Positions 1 through 8,237 of a DNA stretch of 28,448 nucleotides are shown in pieces. The DNA is taken from positions 1 to 28,448 of the forward strand of contig UQMI01000043.1 in NCBI GenBank assembly GCA_900542045.1, in the 5' to 3' direction. The notes below the pieces were generated by a model, which saw nothing but the letters and a program-made list of their open reading frames with translations, was not told the origin of the DNA and made no database searches. Made by a program: the position numbers and the translations under genes. This stretch comes from an uncultured Blautia sp. GTDB lineage: Bacteria; Bacillota; Clostridia; Lachnospirales; Lachnospiraceae. Positions within the stretch are counted from its first letter, which is position 1, and each line of letters opens with the position of its first letter.

Positions 1-11
1 TTATTCTCTGC

Positions 12-58
12 AAAAAAGTGCTGCCGCACTAATTATTTAGTGCGACAGCCCCTTTTTT
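12..58. terminator. Bidirectional intrinsic terminator
   Basis: A stem (GCTG, one mismatch, CGCACTA pairing with TAGTGCG and CAGC) is flanked by A6 on the left and T6 on the right. It can therefore terminate transcription from either side. It lies just past the stop of the - strand Abi remnant, which it would serve. Confidence 0.8.
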
Positions 59-93
59 GACGTATAGACATCAGTCATTCTTTTCTTCTTGTT

Positions 94-752
94 TTATGGT
101 GTCAACTGATAGCGGGTGATATCCTTCCAGTTTTGTGGAAAGCCCATATGCTCCATCAGTTCATTTTCTGTAATATGTACCAGCTTTTTATTAACCTTGA
201 CTATTTCGAAAGTCAGCTTCTTTTTAAACTCCAGAAAATCCTTCCGGGGTAGGAGATAGCGGAATGCGATCACAACAGCAAATAGATCATTTTTACCATA
301 TAAGTATTGGATTCCCTGCCTGGGGATCTGTAATTTCTGGTGTAATGGAAGATTGGATATATTGTCGATTGTTCGATAGGTAAAAAGACGCTCACCGTGA
401 GCACATACATTTCTGAATTTTGTCAATACTGACAAAAACTGTTCCAGTTGTTTCTGATTTATGCTGCCGAAGTTTTTGCAGACTTTAGATCGCAGAGATT
501 GAGGAAAAACTTTATACATTTTTGAAAGATTTCCAAAGGTAAGAACATTGCTTAATACCCATAGAGGGATATTGTTGTAATTTGAACGATAATAATTGAT
601 ATAAACATAGTCTGTGGTATTTACCGCCCGTTGTAAGGTAGAGATCAAACGGAGAATAGTTTTGCATATTTTTCGTCTTCAATAATTAGATGTTTCTCTG
701 ACCTTAAAAGAGCAATCTGTTCATCAAAAGTAGAAAAAGTCTTTTGTGACAC
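94..752 (-). pseudogene. Broken Abi_2 (AbiD/AbiF-type) abortive-infection gene
   Basis: The long fragment (94-648) encodes the C-terminal part of an Abi_2-family protein. It includes the arginine-asparagine...histidine motif (RNVCAHGERLF) typical of the HEPN-like RNase fold of this family. Upstream, a GTG at 752, 10 nt after an AGGAGG, opens a short frame with the family's N-terminal pattern (TFDEQIALLRSEKHLIIED). That frame hits TGA after about 34 codons. The middle of the protein, normally bringing it to about 300 residues, is missing and the two parts are in different frames. What I see is therefore an internal deletion plus a frame change. The HEPN-type residues survive in the downstream fragment, so a short product from an internal start cannot be excluded, but function is unlikely. 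Confidence 0.72.
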
Positions 753-774
753 CAGGGCAAAACCTCCTTAAAAT

Positions 775-843
775 AAAAAGAGGGAGAGACCCGCAGGTTC
801 TCCCCCGGTTACGGGCTTCGCAAGTTTCCGCAACACGATCACT
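775..843 (-). ncRNA. Small structured RNA upstream of the Abi gene (abiF-RNA-like)
   Basis: Read on the - strand, the transcript from the promoter at 850-878 would start near 843. It first forms a 7-bp helix (GTTGCGG at 834-828 with CCGTAAC at 814-808, one G-U pair). A second hairpin follows (GGGAGAACC, loop TGCG, GGTCTCTCCC) ending in a U-rich tract at 779-775, so an RNA of about 70 nt would be released just before the Abi start. Structured RNAs upstream of Abi_2 genes are known (abiF RNA motif). Assignment to that class is by position and architecture, not by a covariance-model match. A simple transcription attenuator is the alternative. Confidence 0.5.
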
Positions 844-849
844 GAGCTA

Positions 850-878
850 AATATAGCAAAACTGACCTGAAAAGTCAA
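850..878 (-). promoter_or_regulatory. Sigma-A promoter for the Abi leader RNA
   Basis: On the - strand TTGACT (878-873) is separated by 17 bp from TATATT (855-850). This is close to consensus and places transcription start near 843, immediately before the structured RNA. Confidence 0.7.
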
Positions 879-886
879 TCCTGTAA

Positions 887-1108
887 ATTCAGCTCTTTAT
901 CATTATATGCAGGATTCCAGAAAATACAGATGCCTGCCGGCAGTATAATTTCAAATTGCCTGTGGAATCGGATATGATTTTTCGGATAGAGACAAAGAAC
1001 AAGACCTCCAAACGGAAGCATGCGGACGCTGACAGTCTGGAGGTCTTTATCTGGTTGGAGCTGCCGGAGCAAAAAACAGAGTTAGCCAAGCATATCGACC
1101 TGTTTTAG
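887..1108 (+). other. Stretch with no convincing gene; possible gene-end remnant
   Basis: No gene with a start and ribosome binding site is visible here. A + strand frame is open from the stop at 884-886 to TAG at 1106-1108 and its end reads like protein (SLEVFIWLELPEQ). It has no plausible start and I do not recognise it. A 65-codon - strand frame also covers the region without a usable ribosome binding site. It may be the tail of a decayed gene, or nothing. Confidence 0.25.
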
Positions 1109-1144
1109 GCCGAACAGATGGTCTGGATTTGTGCATTTTGTTTA

Positions 1145-1173
1145 TTGACAAGAACAGATATTCTATATATCAT
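1145..1173 (+). promoter_or_regulatory. Promoter of the MarR-ABC operon
   Basis: TTGACA (1145-1150), a 17-bp spacer and TATCAT (1168-1173) make a near-consensus sigma-A promoter. It predicts a start near 1180, leaving a leader of about 90 nt. Confidence 0.7.
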
Positions 1174-1178
1174 ATTGT

Positions 1179-1192
1179 TAGTTACCGAACTA
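1179..1192 (+). promoter_or_regulatory. Probable MarR operator
   Basis: The perfect inverted repeat TAGTT-ACCG-AACTA overlaps the predicted transcription start. Its size and position suit a MarR-family dimer repressing its own operon. Binding by the adjacent gene's product is inferred. Confidence 0.55.
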
Positions 1193-1270
1193 TTATAAGG
1201 ATACCAGAAAGGGTGTGGGGAAATCTGCAGCTTATCTGGTATCTTTTGACCTCAGAAAGATAAAGAGGGG

Positions 1271-1762
1271 ATGCGAATGGAAGTTCAGGACAAGTTTGGA
1301 TCGGTCTGCGGCCTGGGCAGGCTGATCAGCATGGTATCCCATCAGATGAAACGACAGCGCCGCTTGCCGGAGACAGAGAGCGGACTGACCAACATGCAGC
1401 GGCTGATCCTGCATTACATATTGTTTCAGAGCCTGGAGAGGGATATCTATCAGAAAGACATTGAGAGAGAGTTTAAGATTCGCCGGTCATCTGCAACGGG
1501 AATTCTGCAGCTTCTGGAGAAGCATGGATTTATCCGCCGGGAAACTGCTCAGTGGGATGCGCGTTTTAAGAAACTGGTACCCACGGAGAAGGCGACCAGA
1601 CTCCGGGAACAGATCCTTTCTAATATCCAGTATATGGAAGCTCTTCTGCGAAAAGGAATTTCCCCGGAGGATTTGGAAACCTGCCGGCATGTGCTTGAGC
1701 AGATGTCTGTAAATTTGTCAGGTAATGAGAAAAGCAAAAAGAAGGAGAAGAACGAAACATGA
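1271..1762 (+). CDS. MarR-family transcriptional regulator
   Basis: This 163-residue protein has the MarR winged-helix layout: an N-terminal dimerisation helix, a helix-turn-helix around residues 57-90 (containing IYQKDIEREFKIRRSSATG) and a wing ending in DARFKKLVPTEKA. MarR proteins are usually ligand-responsive repressors of the adjacent operon. The palindrome at 1179-1192 is the likely operator. Two starts are possible. ATG 1271 is only a few bases after AGAGGGG, while ATG 1277 (MEVQDKF) has more normal spacing. The stop overlaps the next gene's ATG by 4 bp (ATGA), so it is co-translated with the ABC exporter it probably controls. The inducing ligand is not visible from sequence. Confidence 0.88.
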   Translation: MRMEVQDKFGSVCGLGRLISMVSHQMKRQRRLPETESGLTNMQRLILHYILFQSLERDIYQKDIEREFKIRRSSATGILQLLEKHGFIRRETAQWDARFKKLVPTEKATRLREQILSNIQYMEALLRKGISPEDLETCRHVLEQMSVNLSGNEKSKKKEKNET

Positions 1763-3492
1763 ATAAGAAGTTACTAGGTTCCGTCCGGGAATACAAGCGC
1801 CAGACTGTTTTAACGCCTGTGTTTGTGGCACTGGAAGTGTTGATTGAGGTTCTGATACCGCTTCTGATGGCGAACATTATTGATGTGGGAATCGCCCAGG
1901 GGGATATCGCGTATATCCTGAAACTGGGAGCTGTTCTGGTTATCCTTGCTATGGTGGCGTTGTTTTTCGGGGCAAAAGCCGGTCAGCTTGCAGCCATTGC
2001 TTCAGCAGGATACGCAAAAAATCTGAGACATGATATTTTCTATAAAGTACAGGATTTTTCTTTTGGAAATATCGATCATTTCTCAACATCAGGTCTTGTG
2101 ACCAGATTGACAACAGATATTACCAATGTGCAGATGGCTTATATGTTCAGTATCCGGCTGCTGGCCAGAGCGCCGTTTATGATTATCCTTTCACTGATCA
2201 TGACATTGACGATCAGCGTTCCTATTGCGCTGGTTCTGCTTGTGACCATCCCTGTTCTGGGGGGACTGCTGATTTTCATTGCCAAAAAAGCCCATCCTCA
2301 TTTTGTACAGGTATTTGATGAGTACGACGTATTGAATAATACAGTACAGGAGAACGTCAATGCGGCCCGGGTCGTGAAAGCATACGTGAGAGCGGATTAC
2401 GAAAATGAGAAATTCGGCAAAATATCTACCATAGTATTTAATCTGTTTACCCGGGCGGAGAAAATAGTAGCCTGGAATGCTCCTCTGATGCAGTTTACTG
2501 TCTATGCGGTGGTGCTGATCATGGTACTGGTGGGCGGAGAGAGCATAATCAGAGGTTCTATGCAGACAGGAGAATTGACAAGTGTGATCGTGTATGCATT
2601 GCAGATTCTCATGTCTCTGATGATGGTAACTTTTGTATTTGTTCAGATTATGATTGCGGAAGCGTCTACAGATCGTATTAGCGAAGTATTAAATGAAGTT
2701 CCGGAGATGATAGATAAAGAAGACGCGTTAAAAGAAGTTCCAAGCGGAGATATTGAATTTGAAAATGTTAACTTCAGTTATTCCGGCGAAGGAGGAAATC
2801 TGTCTTTAAAGAATGTGAACCTTCATATTAAAAGCGGACAGATCGTAGGTATCATCGGCGGAACCGGCAGCGCGAAATCCACTCTGGTGCAGCTGATTCC
2901 CCGGCTGTACGATGTGACGAGCGGATGTGTAAAAGTAGGCGGTATTGATGTCAGAAAATATAATCTGAAAGCTCTTCGTGATCAGGTATCTGTGGTGCTC
3001 CAGAAAAATGTGCTGTTTACCGGCACAATTTATGAAAATGTACGATGGGGAGACGAAAAAGCCAGTGATGAGGAAGTACAGAGAGTTTGCCGGCTGGCGC
3101 AGGCAGACAGCTTTATTCAGGAGTTCCCCAATAAGTATCACACGATGATTGTTGAAGGCGGCAATAATGTTTCAGGAGGGCAGAAACAGAGACTTTGTAT
3201 TGCCAGAGCCTTGCTGAAAAAGCCCAAGATCCTGATTCTGGATGATTCTACCAGTGCGGTGGATACCAGGACCGATGCGCTGATCCGCCAGGCGTTCCGT
3301 GAAGAAATTCCGGATACGACCAAAATTATCATTGCGCAGAGAGTATCATCAGTGGAAGATGCGGATGTAATCATTGTAATGGACAATGGTGAAATCAATG
3401 GCATTGGAACTTCCGAGGAACTTTTGAGAACGAATGCCATTTATCGGGAAGTATATGAATCACAGGTAAGAGGAGGTGCGAACCTTGAATAA
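1759..3492 (+). CDS. ABC exporter half-transporter, degenerate-site subunit
   Basis: This 577-residue protein has a six-helix transmembrane domain (residues about 15-310) followed by an ATP-binding domain. The Walker A is GGTGSAKST, with alanine replacing the usual glycine before lysine. The signature is VSGGQKQR. The Walker B ends ILILDDSTSAVD, with Asp where the catalytic Glu is expected, and the H-loop has Gln (IIIAQRVSS) instead of His. These are the hallmarks of the subunit that contributes the non-hydrolysing site in heterodimeric exporters such as BmrCD, LmrCD and TM287/288. The partner is the next gene, which overlaps it. The likely role is efflux of drugs or lipophilic compounds across the cytoplasmic membrane. 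The substrate is unknown. Confidence 0.9.
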   Translation: MNKKLLGSVREYKRQTVLTPVFVALEVLIEVLIPLLMANIIDVGIAQGDIAYILKLGAVLVILAMVALFFGAKAGQLAAIASAGYAKNLRHDIFYKVQDFSFGNIDHFSTSGLVTRLTTDITNVQMAYMFSIRLLARAPFMIILSLIMTLTISVPIALVLLVTIPVLGGLLIFIAKKAHPHFVQVFDEYDVLNNTVQENVNAARVVKAYVRADYENEKFGKISTIVFNLFTRAEKIVAWNAPLMQFTVYAVVLIMVLVGGESIIRGSMQTGELTSVIVYALQILMSLMMVTFVFVQIMIAEASTDRISEVLNEVPEMIDKEDALKEVPSGDIEFENVNFSYSGEGGNLSLKNVNLHIKSGQIVGIIGGTGSAKSTLVQLIPRLYDVTSGCVKVGGIDVRKYNLKALRDQVSVVLQKNVLFTGTIYENVRWGDEKASDEEVQRVCRLAQADSFIQEFPNKYHTMIVEGGNNVSGGQKQRLCIARALLKKPKILILDDSTSAVDTRTDALIRQAFREEIPDTTKIIIAQRVSSVEDADVIIVMDNGEINGIGTSEELLRTNAIYREVYESQVRGGANLE

Positions 3493-5374
3493 GCAGGATA
3501 GGCCAAAAATCAGCGGCGGAACGATCAAAACAGCCAAACGGCTTTTAAGCTATGTGACCAGTACTTACAAAGTACAATTTGTGGTTGTTCTTTTCTGTAT
3601 TCTGGTGAGTTCCATTGCATCGATTTCCGTATCGCTGTCTTTACGTTATCTGCTGGATGATTATATTATTCCGTTGATCGGTCAGCAGAGTCCGGATTAC
3701 ACAGAACTTTACAAAGCCCTGACCGTGCTGGGGACTATTTTTATGTGCGGTGTGATTGCTACGTTTATTTATAACCGGCTGATGGTGACCATTGGTCAGG
3801 GTGTACTGAAGCGTGTGCGTGATGAGATGTTTGCCCATATGCAGACATTGCCGATCCGCTATTTTGACCAGAATACCAATGGTTCGATCATGAGTCTTTA
3901 CACCAACGATACAGATACACTGCGCCAGATGATCAATCAGTCCATCCCGCAGGTGCTGATGTCTTTACTGACTGTTATTGTTACTTTTGTTTCCATGCTG
4001 GTTCTCAGTCCCATTCTGACAGTTCTGGCGATACTGATGATCTTTCTGATGTTTCTGGTGTCCAGATTTGTCACCGGCAACAGTGGAAAATATTTTATCC
4101 GGCAGCAGCTGGATCTGGCAAATGTTACCGGATTTGTGGAAGAAAGAATGAATGGTCAGCGCGTGGTGAAAGTATTCAATCACGAAAAAATATCTGAGGA
4201 AGAGTTTGATGAGATTAATGAAAGGCTGTTCGAGAGTGCTTCCAAAGCCCATACTTTCGCAAGTATCATGGGCCCGGTAGTGGGAAATATGGGAAATATC
4301 CTGTTTGTGCTCACAGCCGTATTCGGCGGTTTCCTTTCTGTTATGGGAATCGGAAATATCACCCTTGGCGTAATGGCTTCTTACCTGCAGTTTACAAAGA
4401 GTTTTACGCAGCCGTTCATGAATATTGCGCAGCAGTTTAACTCTATTATTATGGCGCTGGCCGGCGCGGAGCGGATTTTCCGTATGATGGACGAAGAACC
4501 GGAAGTGGACGAGGGCTATGTGACTCTGGTCAATGCCAGAAAAGATGCGAACGGCAATATTACGGAATGCACAGAACGTACAGGTCTGTGGGCCTGGAAG
4601 CATCCCCATCAGGCGGATGGAACCATCACTTATACGGAATTGAAAGGGGATGTACGCTTTTACAATATGACTTTCGGATATACGCCGGATCATATGGTGC
4701 TCCATGATCTGACACTGTATGCGAAGCCAGGACAGAAACTGGCCTTTGTGGGTTCAACAGGAGCAGGAAAGACTACGATCACCAACCTGATCAACCGTTT
4801 CTATGATGTGGATGACGGAAAAATCCGTTATGATGATATTAATATCAACAAGATCAAAAAAGCAGATCTTCGCAGGTCTCTGGGAATTGTACTGCAGGAT
4901 ACCCATCTGTTTACCGGAACGATTATGGAAAATATCCGGTATGGAAAACTGGATGCCACCGATGAAGAGGTATATAAGGCCGCAAAGCTGGCTCATGCCG
5001 ACGGTTTTATCCGGATGCTTCCCAAGGGCTACAATACCTATCTGACCGGAGATGGTGAAGAGCTTTCCCAGGGCCAGAGACAGCTGCTGTCCATAGCCAG
5101 AGCGGCCATTGCGGATCCGCCTGTGTTGATCCTGGATGAGGCTACATCTTCCATCGATACCAGAACAGAGAGTATTGTCCAGGAAGGAATGGATAATCTG
5201 ATGAAGGGCAGAACGGTATTTGTCATTGCCCACAGGCTGTCCACCATCCGCAACAGCAATGCAATTATGGTATTGGAGCACGGCAGGATCATAGAGCGTG
5301 GAACCCATGAAGAACTGCTGAAGCTGAAGGGCACCTATTATCAGCTGTATACAGGAAAGCTGGAATTGTCCTAA
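3485..5374 (+). CDS. ABC exporter half-transporter, catalytic subunit
   Basis: This is a roughly 630-residue type IV exporter subunit with an N-terminal six-helix membrane domain and a C-terminal ATPase. The motifs are canonical: Walker A GSTGAGKTT, signature ELSQGQRQ, Walker B VLILDEATSSID with catalytic Glu, and H-loop FVIAHRLST. It therefore supplies the hydrolysing residues missing in its partner, as expected for a heterodimer. An insertion of about 45 residues lies between the membrane domain and the ATPase (around residues 345-390), a common feature of this subunit type. I prefer TTG 3485 as start because AGGAGG (3471-3476) lies 8 nt upstream. A GTG at 3476 overlaps the ribosome binding site itself. 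The start overlaps the end of the preceding gene. Confidence 0.9.
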   Translation: MNKQDRPKISGGTIKTAKRLLSYVTSTYKVQFVVVLFCILVSSIASISVSLSLRYLLDDYIIPLIGQQSPDYTELYKALTVLGTIFMCGVIATFIYNRLMVTIGQGVLKRVRDEMFAHMQTLPIRYFDQNTNGSIMSLYTNDTDTLRQMINQSIPQVLMSLLTVIVTFVSMLVLSPILTVLAILMIFLMFLVSRFVTGNSGKYFIRQQLDLANVTGFVEERMNGQRVVKVFNHEKISEEEFDEINERLFESASKAHTFASIMGPVVGNMGNILFVLTAVFGGFLSVMGIGNITLGVMASYLQFTKSFTQPFMNIAQQFNSIIMALAGAERIFRMMDEEPEVDEGYVTLVNARKDANGNITECTERTGLWAWKHPHQADGTITYTELKGDVRFYNMTFGYTPDHMVLHDLTLYAKPGQKLAFVGSTGAGKTTITNLINRFYDVDDGKIRYDDININKIKKADLRRSLGIVLQDTHLFTGTIMENIRYGKLDATDEEVYKAAKLAHADGFIRMLPKGYNTYLTGDGEELSQGQRQLLSIARAAIADPPVLILDEATSSIDTRTESIVQEGMDNLMKGRTVFVIAHRLSTIRNSNAIMVLEHGRIIERGTHEELLKLKGTYYQLYTGKLELS

Positions 5375-5446
5375 TGTTAAAAAAATATTAGAATAATGCA
5401 AAATATACAAAAAGAGCCAGGAAAGTCTGATTAGAAAATAACAAAA

Positions 5447-5475
5447 TTGACAGTGCCGGAAAATTATGGTAGAAT
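5447..5475 (+). promoter_or_regulatory. Main promoter of the eut operon
   Basis: TTGACA (5447-5452), exactly 17 bp, then TAGAAT (5470-5475): five of six -10 bases and all -35 bases match the sigma-A consensus. Transcription should begin near 5482, giving a leader of about 130 nt before eutG. A promoter this strong upstream of a catabolic operon implies control after initiation, consistent with the leader terminator. Confidence 0.8.
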
Positions 5476-5488
5476 AAAACAAAAGTTT

Positions 5489-5518
5489 GGTTCTGCCTGC
5501 GGCGCAGTAGACAGAGCC
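5489..5518 (+). promoter_or_regulatory. First leader hairpin of the eut mRNA
   Basis: GGTTCTG (5489-5495) pairs with CAGAGCC (5512-5518, one G-U). The enclosed segment can form a further CTGC/GCAG helix. It precedes the alternative hairpins at 5532-5591. EutV-type ANTAR regulators bind paired hairpins with hexanucleotide loops; I could not find the canonical A-N-N-G loop here, so its regulatory role is inferred from position. Confidence 0.45.
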
Positions 5519-5531
5519 TGGTTCTGAGAAC

Positions 5532-5559
5532 GTTGAAGTGTCTTGGTTTTCCTTTCAAC
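5532..5559 (+). promoter_or_regulatory. Candidate antiterminator hairpin
   Basis: GTTGAAG (5532-5538) can pair with CTTTCAAC (5552-5559, one bulged T). The loop holds most of the left arm of the terminator at 5537-5591, so the two structures exclude each other. This is the layout of an antitermination switch, presumably stabilised by EutV when ethanolamine activates EutW. Confidence 0.5.
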
Positions 5560-5591
5560 TAAAAATAGGAAGGAAAGCAAGGCACTTTTTT
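5537..5591 (+). terminator. Leader terminator (attenuator) before eutG
   Basis: The left arm beginning AGTGTCTTG and the right arm ending CAAGGCACT form a long, slightly imperfect stem, followed by T6 at 5586-5591. It lies between the operon promoter and the first gene, so it must be read through for eut expression. Confidence 0.78.
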
Positions 5592-5615
5592 GCGTAAAAA
5601 GAAAGGAGGTTTATT

Positions 5616-6752
5616 TTGGAAAAGTTTTATCTGAAACCGCGGATTTACATGGATAAAGACGGACTGAAGGAAGTGCTGGAAGGCGCCAGCCGCGTTTTCA
5701 TTGTAACCGACCGGTTTATGCATGAAAGTGGAAAAGTTAGTTATCTGACGGATCCGCTGGAGCAGATGGGTATTGAGTATCGGATTTTTTCTGAGGTAAA
5801 ACCGGATCCGGATCTTGCAACCATTACAAAAGGAATTGACCTTATGACAGAATTTAAACCCCAGGTGTTATTGGCTTTGGGCGGCGGTTCGCCGATCGAT
5901 GCGGCGAAAGCCATGAATTTTCTGTCTGATAAGGCGGGATTAACGGAGAAATGCCAGTTTGTGGCGATTCCCACCACCAGCGGCACCGGGTCAGAGGCCA
6001 GCAAGTTCTCTGTAGTCAGTGATCCGGTTCATACGGCAAAATATCCTCTGGTGGACGATGAACTGCTGCCGGATGCGGCTATTCTGGATGCGGAACTGGT
6101 GAGGACGGTACCTCCTTCTGTGACGGCAGATACCGGAATCGATGTGTTTACCCATGCTTTGGAAGCTTTTGTGTCCACGAATGCCAATGATTTTACAGAC
6201 GCTGCGGCAGAAAAAGCAATGAAGCTGGTAAGGAGCAATTTGCTGAAGGTATACAAGAATCCGGATGATCTGGAAGCACGGCAGAAGATGCATCACGCTT
6301 CCTGTCTGGCGGGTATGGCATTCAGCAATGCCGGCCTGGGGCTGAACCACAGTATGGCCCATACGCTGGGGGCACATTTCCATATTCCGCATGGAAGAGC
6401 CAACGGAATCCTGCTTCCGTATGTCATGGGATTCAATGCCGGATGCCATGATCAGCTCACACCGGTGGCGAAACGCTATGCCCGTATTGCCCGGCTGCTT
6501 CGGCTGGACGGAGCCAGCATACGGCAGAGCGCGTTCAGCGTGGTGCGTACGGCAAAACAGTATATCAAGCAGTTGAATATGCCGGACAGCATAGAAGCAG
6601 CAGGTGTTGCCAGAGAAGATTTTGATGCGGCTCTGGATGAAATGGTGGAGGCAGCTTACAACGATGCCTGCACCCAGACGAATCCCAGACCATGCACAAA
6701 AGAGGATATCCGCACCGTATTTATCCGGGCCTATACCGGACGGCTGAACTAG
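5616..6752 (+). CDS. eutG: Iron-dependent alcohol dehydrogenase EutG
   Basis: This 378-residue group III (iron-type) alcohol dehydrogenase reduces acetaldehyde to ethanol and so regenerates NAD+ inside the microcompartment. Nucleotide-binding GGGSPID lies at residues 89-95 and PTTSGTGSE at 119-127. The metal ligands align with those of FucO: Asp176 and His180 (GIDVFTH), His245 (NHSMAH) and His259 (IPHG). The start is TTG 5616, placed after AAAGGAGG. It is the first gene after the promoter and leader terminator. Family members also include propanediol and butanol dehydrogenases; the assignment to EutG rests on its place at the head of the eut operon. Confidence 0.9.
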   Translation: MEKFYLKPRIYMDKDGLKEVLEGASRVFIVTDRFMHESGKVSYLTDPLEQMGIEYRIFSEVKPDPDLATITKGIDLMTEFKPQVLLALGGGSPIDAAKAMNFLSDKAGLTEKCQFVAIPTTSGTGSEASKFSVVSDPVHTAKYPLVDDELLPDAAILDAELVRTVPPSVTADTGIDVFTHALEAFVSTNANDFTDAAAEKAMKLVRSNLLKVYKNPDDLEARQKMHHASCLAGMAFSNAGLGLNHSMAHTLGAHFHIPHGRANGILLPYVMGFNAGCHDQLTPVAKRYARIARLLRLDGASIRQSAFSVVRTAKQYIKQLNMPDSIEAAGVAREDFDAALDEMVEAAYNDACTQTNPRPCTKEDIRTVFIRAYTGRLN

Positions 6753-6769
6753 ACGAAGAGGGTGAGGAA

Positions 6770-7117
6770 ATGTTTGAAGAAAAGAAAGAGCGAATCATAC
6801 AGGAATTTGTCCCTGGCAAGCAGGTGACTCTGGCTCATGTGATCCCTCATCCGGTGGAAGATCTCTATGTGAAAATGGGACTGATCGACGGGGAAGGCGC
6901 CATCGGCATTTTTACCATTACCCCCAGTGAAGCGGCAATTATCGCTGCGGATGTGGCGAGCAAAGCTGCGGATATCAAAATTGGATTTGTGGATCGTTTC
7001 AACGGTTCACTGGTGATCACCGGAGATGTGGCGGCGGTGGAGGCAGCGCTTCACGATGTTATGGCAGTGCTGTGCGACGCCATGGGATTTACGCCGGCGC
7101 CGATCACAAAATCCTGA
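6770..7117 (+). CDS. eutS: Microcompartment shell protein EutS
   Basis: This 115-residue BMC-domain protein matches EutS along its whole length: the N-terminal block [20 protein letters not shown], then [27 protein letters not shown] and the ending ITKS. EutS is the circularly permuted BMC protein that forms bent hexamers in the shell facets or edges. I start at ATG 6770, which gives the family length and has GGTGAGG just upstream. A longer open frame reaching into eutG is an artefact. It is 17 bp after eutG and 19 bp before eutP. Confidence 0.93.
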   Translation: MFEEKKERIIQEFVPGKQVTLAHVIPHPVEDLYVKMGLIDGEGAIGIFTITPSEAAIIAADVASKAADIKIGFVDRFNGSLVITGDVAAVEAALHDVMAVLCDAMGFTPAPITKS

Positions 7118-7136
7118 CGGAAGGCGATAGGAAACA

Positions 7137-7604
7137 ATGGAAAAACAACAGAAAAAGGTGATTCTGATCGGAAGGTCCATGGCAGGAAAGACTACTTTGT
7201 GCCAGTATATCAACCATGAAGATCTGAATTACCACAAAACCCAGACGGTGCAGTTATTGGGCGGCAATATGATCGACACCCCTGGAGAATATCTGGAGAG
7301 AGGATATTTGCGGGGCGCTCTCACAGTGACGGCTGTGGATGCGGACATTATTATTCTTGTGCAGCAGGCAAATGAAGAAGGGACCATGTTTCCTCCCGGA
7401 TATGCCAGTACATATGCGAAGCCCTGTATTGGCATTGTGACAAAAAGCGATCTGGGAAGTGAAAAACAGGTTGAAAATGCGATAAAATATCTGAAGCTTG
7501 CAGGAGCAGGAGAGGTGTTTGTGACCAGCAGTTACGAAGGAACCGGTTTTGAAGAACTGATGGAGTATTTTGACCGGGTGGACGTTGCCGGCGAGCCGCT
7601 TTAA
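7137..7604 (+). CDS. eutP: EutP, P-loop protein (acetate kinase activity reported)
   Basis: This 155-residue Ras-like P-loop NTPase has Walker A GRSMAGKTT (residues 12-20), DTPG in the switch II region and TKSD in place of the usual NKxD. EutP/PduV proteins occur in most eut and pdu loci. The Salmonella EutP has been reported to act as an acetate kinase, and PduV may help position the organelle. If it works as a kinase here, acetyl-phosphate would have to be made by a phosphotransacetylase encoded elsewhere, because none is in this operon. The start ATG 7137 follows GATAGGAAAC, a weak ribosome binding site. Confidence 0.92.
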   Translation: MEKQQKKVILIGRSMAGKTTLCQYINHEDLNYHKTQTVQLLGGNMIDTPGEYLERGYLRGALTVTAVDADIIILVQQANEEGTMFPPGYASTYAKPCIGIVTKSDLGSEKQVENAIKYLKLAGAGEVFVTSSYEGTGFEELMEYFDRVDVAGEPL

Positions 7605-7666
7605 GCAGAAAATGTCAGATCAAAACGAACTGACGGACGGAAAATAACAAAATGGAGGTCTGGGAA

Positions 7667-8236
7667 ATGAAAGTACTCATTGCAGACGATGAGCCGATCA
7701 CTCGGATGGATTTACACGAGACATTGGAAAAAGAAGGCTACGATGTCATTGCGGAGGCCGCGGATGGATTTGATGCTGTGGAACTGTGCAGGAAGCTGCA
7801 TCCGGATCTGGTGATCATGGATGTGAAAATGCCTCTGATGGACGGTATGACCGCCTCATCGATCATCACACAGGAACGGCTGGCTGAGACGGTGGTGCTG
7901 CTCACGGCATACAGTGACCAGGAATTCATCCAGGCAGCCAAAAAGAGCGGCGTCAGCGGCTATCTGGTAAAACCGGTAGACGAACGGTCTTTTATTCCGG
8001 CTCTGGAAATTGCTGTGGCCAGAAGTCAGGAACTGCAGAAGCTGCAGAAAGATTATGATGCGATAGCCAGGCGGCTGGAGAGCAGGACTGTGGTGGAGCA
8101 GGCAAAAGGAATCATTATGAAACAAAATGGGCTGACGGAGCAGGAAGCCTACGATTATATAAGAGGCATCAGTAAATCAAAGAATATTGCAATGAAACGG
8201 GTAGCGGAGATGATCCTGAAGCAAAAAGGAGAATAG
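7667..8236 (+). CDS. eutV: EutV, response regulator with ANTAR RNA-binding domain
   Basis: This 189-residue antiterminator has a receiver domain (residues 1-120, acidic pair D7/D8, phospho-acceptor D52 in VIMDVKMP, conserved K102 in VKPVDE). A short coiled segment follows, then an ANTAR domain (about 130-187) with the diagnostic EQAKGIIMKQNGLTEQEAY. Phosphorylated EutV binds paired RNA hairpins and prevents termination within eut leaders; the leader at 5482-5615 is the obvious target. I choose ATG 7667, with TGGAGGT at the right distance, over ATG 7652, whose extra five residues precede the receiver's first strand. It sits 1 bp before its cognate kinase gene. Confidence 0.94.
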   Translation: MKVLIADDEPITRMDLHETLEKEGYDVIAEAADGFDAVELCRKLHPDLVIMDVKMPLMDGMTASSIITQERLAETVVLLTAYSDQEFIQAAKKSGVSGYLVKPVDERSFIPALEIAVARSQELQKLQKDYDAIARRLESRTVVEQAKGIIMKQNGLTEQEAYDYIRGISKSKNIAMKRVAEMILKQKGE

Positions 8237-8237
8237 T

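Noticed and set aside
3965..4705. 246-codon open frame on the - strand
   Set aside because: It lies opposite the catalytic ABC subunit, has no ribosome binding site and its composition is that of an antisense shadow.
5482..5615. Cobalamin riboswitch in the eut leader
   Set aside because: Some eut loci have B12 riboswitches, but I find no B12-box-like sequence, and the leader is too short for the full fold plus the terminator seen.
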